The notes under the pieces were generated by a model. It saw only the letters and a program-made list of their open reading frames with translations. It did no database searches and had not been told where the DNA came from. DNA of 64,000 bases from Pseudomonas resinovorans NBRC 106553 (GTDB lineage Bacteria; Pseudomonadota; Gammaproteobacteria; Pseudomonadales; Pseudomonadaceae). Positions 7,284 through 16,413 of this stretch are shown piece by piece. Position 1 is the stretch's first letter. Every line of letters starts with the position of its first letter. Both the position numbers and the translations under genes were made by a program. The DNA lies in NCBI RefSeq assembly GCF_000412695.1, contig NC_021499.1:1550001-1614000 (forward strand), in the 5' to 3' direction.

Positions 7284-7296
7284 ACCATAATATGGT
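7284..7296 (+). promoter_or_regulatory. Shared operator, site 3 (upstream of second NCS1 permease)
   Basis: ACCATA-A-TATGGT is a perfect 13-bp odd-centred palindrome. The 11-mer CCATAATATGG is identical to the minus strand of site 1. It lies 90 bp before the permease ATG. The shared core across three promoters supports common control of the whole gene set. Confidence 0.55.
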
Positions 7297-7385
7297 GTTC
7301 GCAAGCCGAGGCCGACTGCATCGTCGGTCCCCGAAGCCGCACGCCCTTGGGGCGCCTCTACAAAGACAATAAGCAAGGCAAGACG

Positions 7386-8783
7386 ATGTCCGAGAATTCC
7401 CAGCAGACGCTGATCGAGAACCATACCGTCGACTATGTGCCGCCTGCCGAACGCCATGGCAAGGCCCGCGACCTGTTCACGCTGTGGTTCAGCACCAACA
7501 TTGCACCGCTGCCGATCGTGACCGGGGCCATGGTGGTCCAGGTGTTTCACCTCGACCTGCTCTGGGGCCTGCTGGCCATCGTGCTCGGGCATATGATCGG
7601 CGGGGTCTTCATTGCCCTGGCGTCCGCCCAGGGCCCGCAGATGGGCATCCCGCAGATGGTCCAGAGCCGGGGCCAGTTCGGCCGCTACGGCGCGCTGCTG
7701 ATCGTGTTGTTCGCCGCGGTCATCTATGTGGGCTTCTTCATTTCCAACATCGTCCTGGCGGGCGAGTCGATCCACGGTATCGCGCCCGCCGTGCCGCTGC
7801 CGGCCGCGATCATCATCGGCGCCCTCAGCGCCACCGCCATCGGCGTGATCGGTTACCGCTTCATCCACACCCTGAACCGCATCGGCACCTGGGTGATGGG
7901 CGGCGCGCTGCTGGCCGGCTTCATCGCCATCTTCGGCGGCGAGCTGCCGGCGGACTTCTTCAGCCGGGGTGGCTACAACCTGTCGGGCTTCCTCGCCACC
8001 ATCTGCCTGGGGATCATCTGGCAGCTGAGCTTCTCGCCCTACGTGTCGGACTACTCGCGCTACCTGCCGGCCTCCATCGGCATCGGCAAACCGTTCTGGG
8101 CCACTTATTTCGGCGCCTGCCTGGGCACCATCCTGTCCTTCAGCTTCGGCGCGGTGGCGGTGCTGGCGACTCCCGAGGGCACCGAGGCCATGGCGGCGGT
8201 GAAGCAGGCCACCGGCGTGCTCGGCCCGGTGCTGATGGTGCTGTTCCTGCTGAACATCATCAGCCACAACGCCCTCAACCTGTACGGCGCGGTACTGTCC
8301 ATCGTCACCTCGATCCAGACCTTCGCCGGCAGCTGGACGCCGAGCATCCGTGTGCGGGTGGCGCTGTCGGCCGTGGTGCTGGCCGGCTGCTGCCTGATGG
8401 CCCTGGGGGCCTCGGCCAACTTCATCTCCCATTTCATCGGGCTGATCCTGGCGCTGCTCCTGGTGCTGGTGCCCTGGGCCACCATCAACCTGGTGGACTT
8501 CTACCTGATCAAGCGCGGCCGCTACGACATCGCCTCGATCTTCGCGGCCGACGGTGGCATCTACGGGCGCTTCAACCCCCATGCCATCACCGCCTACTTC
8601 CTCGGCATCCTGGTGCAGTTGCCGTTCGCCAACACTGCGCTCTTCGTCGGCCCCTACGCCAACTGGATCGAGGGCGTGGACCTGTCCTGGCTGGCCGGCC
8701 TGCTGGTCACTGCACCGCTGTACTACTGCCTGGCCACCCGTGGCCGCACGGAGTCGGCGGGCGAGTTGAGCCTGGCGGAATAA
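7386..8783 (+). CDS. Second NCS1 family permease
   Basis: A 465-residue polytopic transporter with about 12 membrane segments. Family signatures match those of the first permease: PPAERHGKARDLFTLWFS, GPQMGIPQMVQSRGQFGRYG, WQLSFSPYVSDYSRYLP and PWATINLVDFYLIKRGRYDI. ATG 7386 is used; the frame is open upstream but without the family N-terminus. It is divergent from the flavin reductase and shares its operator type, so two NCS1 carriers serve one putative pathway. They may transport two related substrates, or a substrate and a product. The C-terminus is hydrophilic and short. Confidence 0.87.
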   Translation: MSENSQQTLIENHTVDYVPPAERHGKARDLFTLWFSTNIAPLPIVTGAMVVQVFHLDLLWGLLAIVLGHMIGGVFIALASAQGPQMGIPQMVQSRGQFGRYGALLIVLFAAVIYVGFFISNIVLAGESIHGIAPAVPLPAAIIIGALSATAIGVIGYRFIHTLNRIGTWVMGGALLAGFIAIFGGELPADFFSRGGYNLSGFLATICLGIIWQLSFSPYVSDYSRYLPASIGIGKPFWATYFGACLGTILSFSFGAVAVLATPEGTEAMAAVKQATGVLGPVLMVLFLLNIISHNALNLYGAVLSIVTSIQTFAGSWTPSIRVRVALSAVVLAGCCLMALGASANFISHFIGLILALLLVLVPWATINLVDFYLIKRGRYDIASIFAADGGIYGRFNPHAITAYFLGILVQLPFANTALFVGPYANWIEGVDLSWLAGLLVTAPLYYCLATRGRTESAGELSLAE

Positions 8784-8917
8784 GCCGTCGTCCCGTCCCC
8801 ACGACGCCCCGGTCCGCTCCCGCAGGCCGGGGCGTCGTGCGTTTGCGCGTGCTCCCATGCAAGGTGGCGGCAGTCAGCTAGCTTGTAATGATCGAATTCC
8901 ACACACAGGAGCCGATC

Positions 8918-9742
8918 ATGGCAAAGGGCAAGAAGAAAGCGGACGGCGGCGCAGCGGCAGAGCGTGAAGCGCTGGGGCGCAAGGAGTACGAGAAGGAACT
9001 CAAGAAGCTGCATGTGGAGCTGGTGAAGTTGCAGCTGTGGGTGCAGGAGAAGGGGCTCAAGGTCTGCATTGTCTTCGAGGGCCGCGATGGCGCCGGCAAG
9101 GGCGGGACCATCAAGGCCATCACAGAGCGGGTCAGCCCACGGGTGTTCCGTGTCGTGGCCTTGCCGGCCCCTACCGAGCGGGAAAAGAGCCAGATGTATG
9201 GCCAGCGCTACATGAAGCACATGCCGGCGGCCGGCGAAGTGGTGATCTTCGACCGCAGCTGGTACAACCGCGCCGGCGTCGAGCGGGTCATGGGGTTCTG
9301 CACCGAAGAGCAGGCGCGCAAGTTCCTCATGGTGACCCCGGCGTTCGAGAAGCTGATGATCGATTCCGGGATCATCATCATCAAGTACTGGCTGGAAGTG
9401 AGCGCCGAGGAACAGACCCGCCGCCTCAAGGACCGCATCGACGACGGGCGCAAGATCTGGAAACTCTCGCCCATGGACCTCAAGTCCTACACCCGCTGGG
9501 ATGAGTACACCCGCGCCCGCGACGAGATGTTCGCCGCCACCGACTCCACCTGGGCGCCCTGGTACATGGCCCATTCCGAGGACAAGCGGCGTGTGCGGCT
9601 GAACATCATCAGCCACCTGCTCAAGCAGATTCCCTACAAGGACCTGAGCAACCAGTTCAAGGTGGAACTGCCCAAGCGCGGCAAGCTCGGCAAGTACAAG
9701 TCGGTCCCCTATCCATTCAAGGTGGTCAAGGAGATCTTCTGA
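8918..9742 (+). CDS. ppk2: Polyphosphate kinase 2
   Basis: A 274-residue single-domain PPK2 enzyme, which uses polyphosphate to phosphorylate nucleoside di- or monophosphates. The P-loop GRDGAGKGG is at about 55-63, and the Walker B segment VIFDRSWYNRAG with D112 is at about 109-120, followed by the lid region RVMGFCTEEQARKF. The start at 8918 is preferred over an in-frame ATG at 8888 because AGGAG lies at 8907-8911 and the family begins near MAKGKKK. The N-terminal lysine-rich stretch is common in the short class. It stands alone between the permease and a transglycosylase gene, 32 bp before the latter. Confidence 0.92.
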   Translation: MAKGKKKADGGAAAEREALGRKEYEKELKKLHVELVKLQLWVQEKGLKVCIVFEGRDGAGKGGTIKAITERVSPRVFRVVALPAPTEREKSQMYGQRYMKHMPAAGEVVIFDRSWYNRAGVERVMGFCTEEQARKFLMVTPAFEKLMIDSGIIIIKYWLEVSAEEQTRRLKDRIDDGRKIWKLSPMDLKSYTRWDEYTRARDEMFAATDSTWAPWYMAHSEDKRRVRLNIISHLLKQIPYKDLSNQFKVELPKRGKLGKYKSVPYPFKVVKEIF

Positions 9743-9773
9743 CAGCGCCGCTATCGGCGGCGGAGGTGGTTCC

Positions 9774-11264
9774 ATGAAATCCCTGAAAACCCTGGCCTGG
9801 CTGCTGTCGTTGACGCTGCTGGTGGGTCGTTGCGTCTGGGCGGAGGACCTGCCCAGCGTCGAGCTGAGCGCCTCGGAGGAAGCCGAGGTCGAGTCCATGG
9901 TGCTGCCAGTGCCCGCCGCCTGGAAGGGCGACTTCGAGGGTATGCGCGAGCGTCGCCTGGTGCGCATCCTGGTGCCCTACAGCAAGACCTTCTATGCCGT
10001 CGACCGCGGACGCCAGCGAGGCATCGCCTACGAGATCGGCAGGGCGCTGGAAGGCTGGCTGAACAAGAACCACCCGTACAAGAACAAGTCGTTGCAGTGG
10101 CGCGTGGCGTTCTTCCCGGTCGACCGCGGCGAACTGCTCGACAAGCTGGTGGCGGGGGAGGGGGACATCGCCGCCGGTGGCCTGGCGATCACCGACAAGC
10201 GCCAGCAATCGGTGGACTTCTCCACGCCCTTTGCCAGTGGCGTGCGTGAAGTGGTGGTGACCGGGCCGAAGAGCGACAAGATCGAGAAGCTGGACGACCT
10301 GGCCGGCAAGGAGGTGATGGTGCGGCCTTCCAGCAGCTATTACGAACACCTCATCGAGCTCAACGCCAGCTTCCGTGAGCGGGGGCTCGAGCCCATCGTG
10401 ATCAAACCGGCCGACGAGAACCTGGAGTCCGAGGACCTGCTGGAGATGGTCAACGCCGGCCTGGTCAACGCCATAGTGGTCGACCGCTATATCGCCGACT
10501 CCTGGAACTCGATGCTCAAGAACCTGGTGATCCACGTGGACATGCCGGTGCGCGACGATGTCCAGCTGGCCTGGGCCGTGCGCAAGGACAGCCCGCAGTT
10601 GCTCAAGGCGCTGGATGGTTTCGTCAAGACCCACAAGCTGGGCACCACCTTCGGCAACAGCCTGCGCAACAAGTACGTGAAGAACAGCAAGGCACTCTAC
10701 GACGCCACCGATGAGGAGGAGCTCAAGCGCTTCGCCGAGCTGGTGGGGCTGTTCGAGAAGCACGCCGGTACCTACGACTTCGACTACCTGATGCTGATGG
10801 CCCAGGGCTTCCAGGAATCCCAGCTGGACCAGAAGGCCCGCAGCCATCGCGGCGCGGTGGGTGTGATGCAACTGATGCCCAGCACCGCCGCCGACCCCAG
10901 CGTGGGCATCGCCGAGATCGACAAGAGCGCCGACCGCAATATCGAGGCGGGCAGCAAGTACATGCGGCTGTTGGCCGACAAGTACCTGAACGACCCCGGC
11001 CTGACGCCGATGAACCGCACCCTGATGACCTTCGCCGCCTACAACGCCGGGCCCGGCAACCTGCGCAAGTTCCGCCGCCTGGCGGAGAAGTCGGGGCTGG
11101 ACAAGAACGTCTGGTTCGGCAACGTCGAGCATGCCGCCGCACGGGTGGTGGGGCGCGAGACGGTGGACTACGTGGGCAACATCTACAAGTACTACGTGGC
11201 CTACAAGCTGTCTCGCGACAAGGAGATGGCGAAGGCCCGCAATGTCAACGCGGTGACTCCGTAG
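9774..11264 (+). CDS. MltF-like membrane-bound lytic murein transglycosylase
   Basis: A 496-residue exported protein. Residues 1-23 form a signal peptide (WLLSLTLLVGRCVWAED). Residues about 60-300 are a bacterial SBP_3 ligand-binding domain (VRILVPYSKTFYAVDRG, GLAITDKRQQSVDFSTPFAS). Residues about 330-470 form an SLT lytic transglycosylase domain, with the likely catalytic glutamate E348 in AQGFQESQLDQKARS and later GAVGVMQLMPSTA and FAAYNAGPGN. It would cleave peptidoglycan glycan strands with formation of 1,6-anhydroMurNAc. The domain order matches MltF; the cysteine at position 20 does not sit in a good lipobox. It follows ppk2 by 32 bp and may be cotranscribed. Confidence 0.88.
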   Translation: MKSLKTLAWLLSLTLLVGRCVWAEDLPSVELSASEEAEVESMVLPVPAAWKGDFEGMRERRLVRILVPYSKTFYAVDRGRQRGIAYEIGRALEGWLNKNHPYKNKSLQWRVAFFPVDRGELLDKLVAGEGDIAAGGLAITDKRQQSVDFSTPFASGVREVVVTGPKSDKIEKLDDLAGKEVMVRPSSSYYEHLIELNASFRERGLEPIVIKPADENLESEDLLEMVNAGLVNAIVVDRYIADSWNSMLKNLVIHVDMPVRDDVQLAWAVRKDSPQLLKALDGFVKTHKLGTTFGNSLRNKYVKNSKALYDATDEEELKRFAELVGLFEKHAGTYDFDYLMLMAQGFQESQLDQKARSHRGAVGVMQLMPSTAADPSVGIAEIDKSADRNIEAGSKYMRLLADKYLNDPGLTPMNRTLMTFAAYNAGPGNLRKFRRLAEKSGLDKNVWFGNVEHAAARVVGRETVDYVGNIYKYYVAYKLSRDKEMAKARNVNAVTP

Positions 11265-11273
11265 CGGGTAGCG

Positions 11274-11328
11274 CGGATGCAATCCGGGAAGAACCCACCG
11301 CCTCCCCGGATTTCATCCGGGCTACGAC
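11274..11328. repeat. Paired CCCGGAT-type short palindromes
   Basis: GCGGATGCAATCCGGG at about 11274-11289 is followed after ~20 bp by CCCCGGATTTCATCCGGG near 11304-11321, another member of the short-palindrome family seen at 1428, 6003 and 16414. It lies at the 3' end of the transglycosylase gene. Confidence 0.6.
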
Positions 11329-11335
11329 TCCGAGT

Positions 11336-11700
11336 GCAGCGATACCCATCCTCTCCCACGAACAGCATGGGTATCGCTCCGCTCAACCCATCCTACGAGT
11401 TACGAGCACAAACTGATGCCCAAACCGACCTGATATCGGGCAGAGAGTTGAAGCCGCGCCAAACACCCCTTCAGGAGGCCGAGCGGAATCGTTGTGGAGG
11501 GGGACGAGCGGCATGGATGCCGCGAGAGGCGCGCAGGGCCATGGATGGCCCTTCGCGCCGTGCCCCCGGAGCGACGATGCAGCGAGGGGAGTTTGGCGCA
11601 GCCAAACCCGGATGTCGGGGCGAGCCCTTTGCTTCCTTTGGGTGGTGCGGCATTCCGACGACTGCCAAAGGAAGTCGCCCGGGAAGGCGAAACGGAAACC
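11336..11700 (-). repeat. Composite interspersed repeat, copy 2 (reverse)
   Basis: This is the reverse-complement counterpart of the element at 6069-6439. The R1 part is at 11336-11396 (ATACCCAT / ATGGGTAT and CAACCCATCCTAC), and the ~300-bp part is at 11397-11700. Short frames such as one starting MEGDERHGCRERRAG are present in both copies and reflect the repeat, not a gene. The stretch 11265-11813 holds no supported gene. Confidence 0.75.
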
Positions 11701-11763
11701 CGAAGCACGCTCGGAAATCAGCTGAGCAACAGAATGCCAATCCAGCGTGAACATCCTCCGCGA

Positions 11764-11804
11764 AGAAAAAAAGCGGGCACCCCTCCCGGGATGCCCGCCT
11801 TTTT
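11764..11804. terminator. Bidirectional terminator downstream of ohr
   Basis: GCGGGCA at 11773-11779 pairs with TGCCCGC at 11792-11798, with additional G-C pairing in the loop. It is flanked by an A-run on the left and a T-run on the right, so it can end transcripts from both directions. It is 10 bp past the ohr stop codon. Confidence 0.8.
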
Positions 11805-11813
11805 CGTCGCGAC

Positions 11814-12239
11814 TCAGACCAGGGTCAGGGTCACGTCGATGTTGCCGCGGGTGGCGTTGGAGTAGGGGCACACGATGTGGGCCTTGTCGACGATGGCGCG
11901 GGCTTCCTCGCGGTCCAGGCCGGGGAGGTCGATGCGAAGTTCCACCTCGATGCCGAAGCCGGTGGGGATGGCGCCGATGCCTACGATGCCTTCGATGGAG
12001 GTGTCGGCCGGCAGCTTGTGCTTGTCGCGGGCGGCGACGAACTTCAGGGCGCCGAGGAAGCAGGCCGAATATCCGGCCGCGAACAGTTGCTCGGGGTTGG
12101 TGCCTTCGCCGCCGGCACCGCCCAGTTCGCGGGGGGTGGTCAGGCTGATGTCGAGTACGCCGTCGGAGGAGATGGCGCGGCCGTCACGGCCGCCGGTGGC
12201 TTCTGCGGAGGCGCGGTAGAGAACGTTTTCGATGCTCAT
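11814..12239 (-). CDS. ohr: Organic hydroperoxide resistance protein Ohr
   Basis: A 141-residue OsmC/Ohr-family thiol peroxidase that reduces organic and fatty-acid hydroperoxides. The two redox cysteines are visible: C60 in [12 protein letters not shown] and C124 in [13 protein letters not shown]; the N-terminal arginine R21 in GRDGRA matches the family. Length is standard. It has its own terminator. No ohrR gene is adjacent, so a MarR-type regulator would have to be elsewhere. A small exported-peptide gene lies just upstream on the same strand. Confidence 0.92.
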   Translation of the reverse strand: MSIENVLYRASAEATGGRDGRAISSDGVLDISLTTPRELGGAGGEGTNPEQLFAAGYSACFLGALKFVAARDKHKLPADTSIEGIVGIGAIPTGFGIEVELRIDLPGLDREEARAIVDKAHIVCPYSNATRGNIDVTLTLV

Positions 12240-12297
12240 GATGGTGTCCTTTTCGGTAGGGGATGCGTGGTGTGCTTGGGTGATTGGGTGGAACGGA

Positions 12298-12429
12298 TCA
12301 GCCGTCGTGGTTGATCAGCCATTCCGGGTACAGCGCGCCTTTGCCACTGCGGCTGTTTTCCGGCGGGGCGTCAGCGAAGCTGGCGGAGGAAAACGCGAGG
12401 ACGGCGGTGAAGGTGATCAGGGCTTTCAT
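12298..12429 (-). CDS. Small exported peptide (43 aa)
   Basis: The frame reads [20 protein letters not shown] followed by about 23 residues ending PEWLINHDG and a TGA. The first 19 residues form a clear Sec signal peptide ending SFA, so the mature product would be a periplasmic peptide of ~24 residues. GGAGA at 7-8 bp before the ATG is a good ribosome binding site. It is upstream of ohr in the same direction (58-bp gap) and may share its promoter. No family was recognised. The leader and ribosome binding site make chance unlikely. Confidence 0.6.
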   Translation of the reverse strand: MKALITFTAVLAFSSASFADAPPENSRSGKGALYPEWLINHDG

Positions 12430-12651
12430 GGCGAGTCTCCAGGGTTGGTTTGTTCGTTAATGTTTTGTGCGCTAAGTAACTTGGTGAGGCAGAAATTACC
12501 GCTGAGTTATTTTGCGCGCAATATATTTATTAGAGCATTTAGTGCTAACGGCTTTGCTAAATGGGCATAAGGCTCTGGAATGCACCTTGGCTGGCCACGA
12601 AGCCCGTGCCGCGGTGGTCTATAGGAACGGGCGCGGGCTGTGGCGCCTTTG

Positions 12652-12666
12652 TTGTTGTAATAACAA
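12652..12666 (+). promoter_or_regulatory. HexR-type operator upstream of edd
   Basis: The sequence TTGTTGTAATAACAA is an inverted repeat TTGTT-N5-AACAA, which fits the known Pseudomonas HexR site TTGT-N7-ACAA. It lies 95 bp before edd. HexR releases DNA on binding 2-keto-3-deoxy-6-phosphogluconate, so edd would be induced by its own product; a second site lies before zwf. Confidence 0.7.
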
Positions 12667-12760
12667 AAGTTTTTGCCTTGCCCGGGTGGGTTCGGCCGGC
12701 CGATGGAAGTATTGTGGTTTCCATGAGCGACACATCCTCCCGCTATCTGGAGTCGAGTCC

Positions 12761-14587
12761 ATGCATCCCCGCGTACTTGAGGTAACCGAGCGACTGGTGG
12801 CGCGCAGCCGCGCAACCCGCGAGCGCTATCTGGCAATGATCCACAAGGCGGCCAGCGACGGGCCCCTGCGCGGCAAGCTGCAGTGCGCCAACTTCGCCCA
12901 CGGCGTGGCCGGTTGCGGCGGCGACGACAAGCAGCGCCTGCGCCTGATGGAGTCGGCCAACGTGGCGATAGTCACCGCCTACAACGACATGCTCTCGGCC
13001 CACCAGCCCTACGAGGACTACCCCCGGAAGATCCGCCAGGCCCTGCGCGACATCGGTTCGGTGGGGCAGGTGGCCGGTGGCGTGCCGGCCATGTGCGATG
13101 GCGTCACCCAGGGCGAGCCGGGCATGGAGCTGGGCATCGCCAGCCGCGAGGTGATCGCCATGTCCACCGCCGTGGCGTTGTCCCACAACATGTTCGATGC
13201 GGCGCTGTTCCTCGGCATCTGCGACAAGATCGTCCCCGGCCTGATGATGGGGGCGCTGCGCTTCGGCCACCTGCCGTCGATCTTCGTGCCCGCCGGGCCC
13301 ATGCCCTCCGGCCTGTCCAACAAGGAAAAGGCCGAAGTGCGCCAGCGCTACGCCGAGGGCAAGGCCAGCCGCGACGAGCTGCTGGAGTCGGAGATGAAGG
13401 CCTACCACAGCCCCGGCACCTGCACCTTCTATGGCACCGCCAACACCAACCAGATGCTCATGGAGGTGATGGGCCTGCACCTGCCGGGTGCTTCGTTCGT
13501 CAATCCGGATACGCCCCTGCGCGAGGCGCTGACCGTGGAAACCGCGCGCCAGGTCACCCGCCTGACCCGCCAGGGCGGGCAGTTCCTGCCCATCGGCGAG
13601 ATCGTCGACGAGCGCGTGCTGATCAATGCGGTGGTGGCCCTGCACGCCACCGGCGGCTCCACCAACCACACCCTGCACCTGCCGGCCATCGCCCAGGCGG
13701 CGGGGGTCCAGCTCACCTGGCAGGACATGGCCGACCTCTCGGAAGTGGTGCCGACCCTGGCCCACGTCTATCCCAACGGCAAGGCCGACATCAATCACTT
13801 CCAGGCCGCCGGCGGCGTGGCCTTCCTGGTGCGCGAGCTGCTCGACGCCGGTCTGCTCCATGAGGACGTCAACACCGTGATGGGGCGTGGCCTGCGCCAC
13901 TACACCCGCGAGCCGTTCCTTGAGGACGGCGCGCTGGTCTGGCGCGAAGGCCCGGCGACCAGCCTCGACGAGAGCATCCTGCGGCCGGCCGCGCGACCCT
14001 TCTCGCCGGAGGGTGGCCTGCGGGTGATGACGGGCAACCTCGGTCGCGGCGTGATGAAGGTGTCCGCCGTCGCCCCGGAACACCAGGTGGTGGAGGCGCC
14101 GGCGCGGATCTTCCACGACCAGCAGGCCCTGGCCGATGCCTTCCAGGCCGGCGAGCTGGATCGCGACCTGGTGGCGGTGCTGCGCTTCCAGGGCCCGCGC
14201 AGCAACGGCATGCCCGAGCTGCACAAGCTGACCCCTTTCCTGGGTGTGTTGCAGGATCGCGGCTTCAAGGTGGCGCTGGTCACCGACGGGCGCATGTCCG
14301 GCGCCTCGGGCAAGATTCCGGCGGCCATCCATGTCTGCCCGGAAGCCTTCGACGGCGGCCCGTTGGCGCGGCTGCGCGACGGCGACCTGATTCGCGTGGA
14401 CGGCGTCACCGGCACCCTGGAAGTACGGCTGGACGCCGCCGAGTTCGCCGCCCGCGAACCGGCCCGCTGGGACCTGCAACCCAACGTCGGCACCGGCCGG
14501 GAACTCTTCGCCTTCATGCGCGAGTCGTTCAGTTCGGCGGAAGAGGGCGCCAGCGCCTTCACCCGCAACCTGGCAAGCCTGACGTGA
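12761..14587 (+). CDS. edd: 6-phosphogluconate dehydratase
   Basis: A 608-residue IlvD/Edd-family dehydratase that converts 6-phosphogluconate to 2-keto-3-deoxy-6-phosphogluconate in the Entner-Doudoroff pathway. Visible family segments include [37 protein letters not shown], the cysteine-bearing [14 protein letters not shown], and [14 protein letters not shown] with [14 protein letters not shown]; together these hold the iron-sulfur ligands. The start at 12761 is chosen over the longer open frame because GGAG lies at 12749-12752 and length then equals the family norm. A HexR-type operator lies upstream. Immediately after the stop is what looks like the stub of a glucokinase gene. Confidence 0.95.
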   Translation: MHPRVLEVTERLVARSRATRERYLAMIHKAASDGPLRGKLQCANFAHGVAGCGGDDKQRLRLMESANVAIVTAYNDMLSAHQPYEDYPRKIRQALRDIGSVGQVAGGVPAMCDGVTQGEPGMELGIASREVIAMSTAVALSHNMFDAALFLGICDKIVPGLMMGALRFGHLPSIFVPAGPMPSGLSNKEKAEVRQRYAEGKASRDELLESEMKAYHSPGTCTFYGTANTNQMLMEVMGLHLPGASFVNPDTPLREALTVETARQVTRLTRQGGQFLPIGEIVDERVLINAVVALHATGGSTNHTLHLPAIAQAAGVQLTWQDMADLSEVVPTLAHVYPNGKADINHFQAAGGVAFLVRELLDAGLLHEDVNTVMGRGLRHYTREPFLEDGALVWREGPATSLDESILRPAARPFSPEGGLRVMTGNLGRGVMKVSAVAPEHQVVEAPARIFHDQQALADAFQAGELDRDLVAVLRFQGPRSNGMPELHKLTPFLGVLQDRGFKVALVTDGRMSGASGKIPAAIHVCPEAFDGGPLARLRDGDLIRVDGVTGTLEVRLDAAEFAAREPARWDLQPNVGTGRELFAFMRESFSSAEEGASAFTRNLASLT

Positions 14588-14619
14588 AGCTGGCGCTGGT
14601 CGGCGACCTCGGCCGCTAG
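14584..14619 (+). pseudogene. Possible remnant of glucokinase (glk) N-terminus
   Basis: Overlapping the edd stop (GTGA), a GTG opens the frame [11 protein letters not shown] and then hits TAG. ALVGD-hG is the ATP-binding start of bacterial glucokinase, and in other Pseudomonas edd is followed directly by an overlapping glk. Nothing downstream to 14803 resembles the rest of glucokinase. This suggests glk was deleted after its first codons. Eleven codons are thin evidence, but phase, position and sequence agree. Confidence 0.4.
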
Positions 14620-14803
14620 CTCGCCGACCTCGGCCTGGCAGTGGGCAGCCTAGGCGGTGCCCCCCGGCACCTGTGGCTGTCCGCAGGTGAGTTTCACAAT
14701 CTTCGGTAGGAGGTTTCCGGTGTTTTTTCCCGGGTGTCGTCGGCGGACTACACTCCGGGCACCGGGCTGGCGTAGCCCAAGTACGACAAGGTTAAGGATA
14801 TCC

Positions 14804-16390
14804 ATGAGAAAATTCGCGGTAACCACCGGACATCTCCTGCTGTTGATCGTTGCCGTCGCTCTACTGACCTTCTGGGGGGTACGTGCCTACACGGCATGGC
14901 GTTCACCACCACCGCAGCTCTGGCACACCTTCGTGCCCAAGGAGCTGACAGTGGAAGAAATGGACCGCTCCAACTGGACCCAGTACCTGGACCGCGAAGC
15001 GCAGCTCTTCGCCGATGTGCGCAGCCAGGTGAGCGACAAGCTCCCGGACGAGGCGAAGACCCCGAGTAATCGCTACTACCCGGGCGCGCGGGTCTACCCG
15101 CCGAGCCTCGCCAATGACTGGAACCGTTCCTACGTGATGGAGCCCCGGGGTCCCGTGCGCGGCGCCGTGGTGCTGCTCCATGGCCTGACCGACACGCCCT
15201 TCAGCCTGCGCCATGTCGCCCAGCTCTACGCCGAGCAGGGCTTCGTCGCCATCGGCCTGCGCATTCCGGCCCACGGCACGGTGCCGGCGGCGCTCACCAG
15301 CGTCACCTGGGAAGACTGGATGGCCGGCACCCGACTTGCGGTGCGCGAGGCCAAGCGGCGCATCCAGCCGGACATGCCGCTGCACCTGGTGGGCTTCTCC
15401 AACGGCGGCGCGCTGGCCTTGAAGTACGCCATGGACAGCCTGGAGGACCCGGCCCTGGCTCGCGCCGACCGGCTGATCCTGCTCTCGCCGATGATCGGCA
15501 TCACCCGTTTCGCCCGCTTCGCCGGCCTGGCTTCGGTACCGGCCTTCTTCCCGCCATTCGCCAAGTCCGCCTGGCTCGGCATCGTGCCGGAGTTCAACCC
15601 CTTCAAGTACAACTCCTTCCCGGTCAACGGCGCGCGCCAGACCCACCGCCTGACTACCACCCTGCAGCAGCAGGTGACGCGCCTGGCCCGCCTGGAGGTG
15701 TTCAACGAGTTGCCACCGATACTGACCTTCCAGTCGGTGATGGATTACACCGTGAGTACCTCGGCCATTCTCTACGCGCTCTATGAGCACCTGCCGCAGA
15801 ACGGCAGCGAGCTGGTGCTCTACGACGTCAACCGTGCCTCGGTATTCGGCCCGCTGATGCGCTCGGCTTCCGAGGTGGCCCTGTCGCGCATCCTGCCGCC
15901 GTTGCCGCACAAGTACGGCATCACGGTAGTGGGCAACGCCGCGCCCAACTCCACCGACACGGTGGCCCGCACCACGGTGGCGGGTGGACGGGAGGAGCAA
16001 GTGGAGGACCTGCACATCGAGTACCCGAAGGACATCTTCTCGCTGTCCCACGTCGCGGTGCCTTTCCCGATGGACGATCCCTTGTACGGCATGCGCCCGG
16101 CCCCCGGCTCCGATGCCGAGTACGGGGTCAACCTGGGAACCCTGGCGGCGAGGGGCGAGCGGGGCGCGCTGATCGTCCAGCTGGATTCACTGTTCCGCAC
16201 CACCTCCAACCCCTTCTTCCCCTACCAGATGCAGCGCATCGATGGGGCGATCCGCGATCCGAAGCCCCAGCATGCCGGCCTGGCGCCACGCAGCACGGTG
16301 CCGGAGCCGACCCCGCCGGCGACCTACGAGGCCGATATCGAGAAGTTCCTCAACGAGTCGACCGAGGACTACGACAGCCAGCCGTTCTGA
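14804..16390 (+). CDS. Membrane-anchored alpha/beta hydrolase
   Basis: A 528-residue protein with an N-terminal membrane anchor or uncleaved signal at about 8-25 (HLLLLIVAVALLTFWGV). The alpha/beta hydrolase core starts near 110: the oxyanion segment VVLLHGLTDTPFSLRH and the nucleophile elbow LVGFSNGGALAL with S199. The region beyond 330 is long for the fold and ends in an acidic tail. It is likely a serine esterase or lipase-like enzyme facing the periplasm, with unknown substrate. ATG 14804 follows AAGGATA. It stands between edd and hexR on its own, and no metabolic link to sugar catabolism is evident. Confidence 0.75.
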   Translation: MRKFAVTTGHLLLLIVAVALLTFWGVRAYTAWRSPPPQLWHTFVPKELTVEEMDRSNWTQYLDREAQLFADVRSQVSDKLPDEAKTPSNRYYPGARVYPPSLANDWNRSYVMEPRGPVRGAVVLLHGLTDTPFSLRHVAQLYAEQGFVAIGLRIPAHGTVPAALTSVTWEDWMAGTRLAVREAKRRIQPDMPLHLVGFSNGGALALKYAMDSLEDPALARADRLILLSPMIGITRFARFAGLASVPAFFPPFAKSAWLGIVPEFNPFKYNSFPVNGARQTHRLTTTLQQQVTRLARLEVFNELPPILTFQSVMDYTVSTSAILYALYEHLPQNGSELVLYDVNRASVFGPLMRSASEVALSRILPPLPHKYGITVVGNAAPNSTDTVARTTVAGGREEQVEDLHIEYPKDIFSLSHVAVPFPMDDPLYGMRPAPGSDAEYGVNLGTLAARGERGALIVQLDSLFRTTSNPFFPYQMQRIDGAIRDPKPQHAGLAPRSTVPEPTPPATYEADIEKFLNESTEDYDSQPF

Positions 16391-16413
16391 CGTCCCAACC
16401 TGCAACAGCCCGC

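Noticed and set aside
12512..12760. N-terminal extension of edd to 12512
   Set aside because: It would cross the HexR operator and adds residues absent from the family; a ribosome binding site supports 12761.
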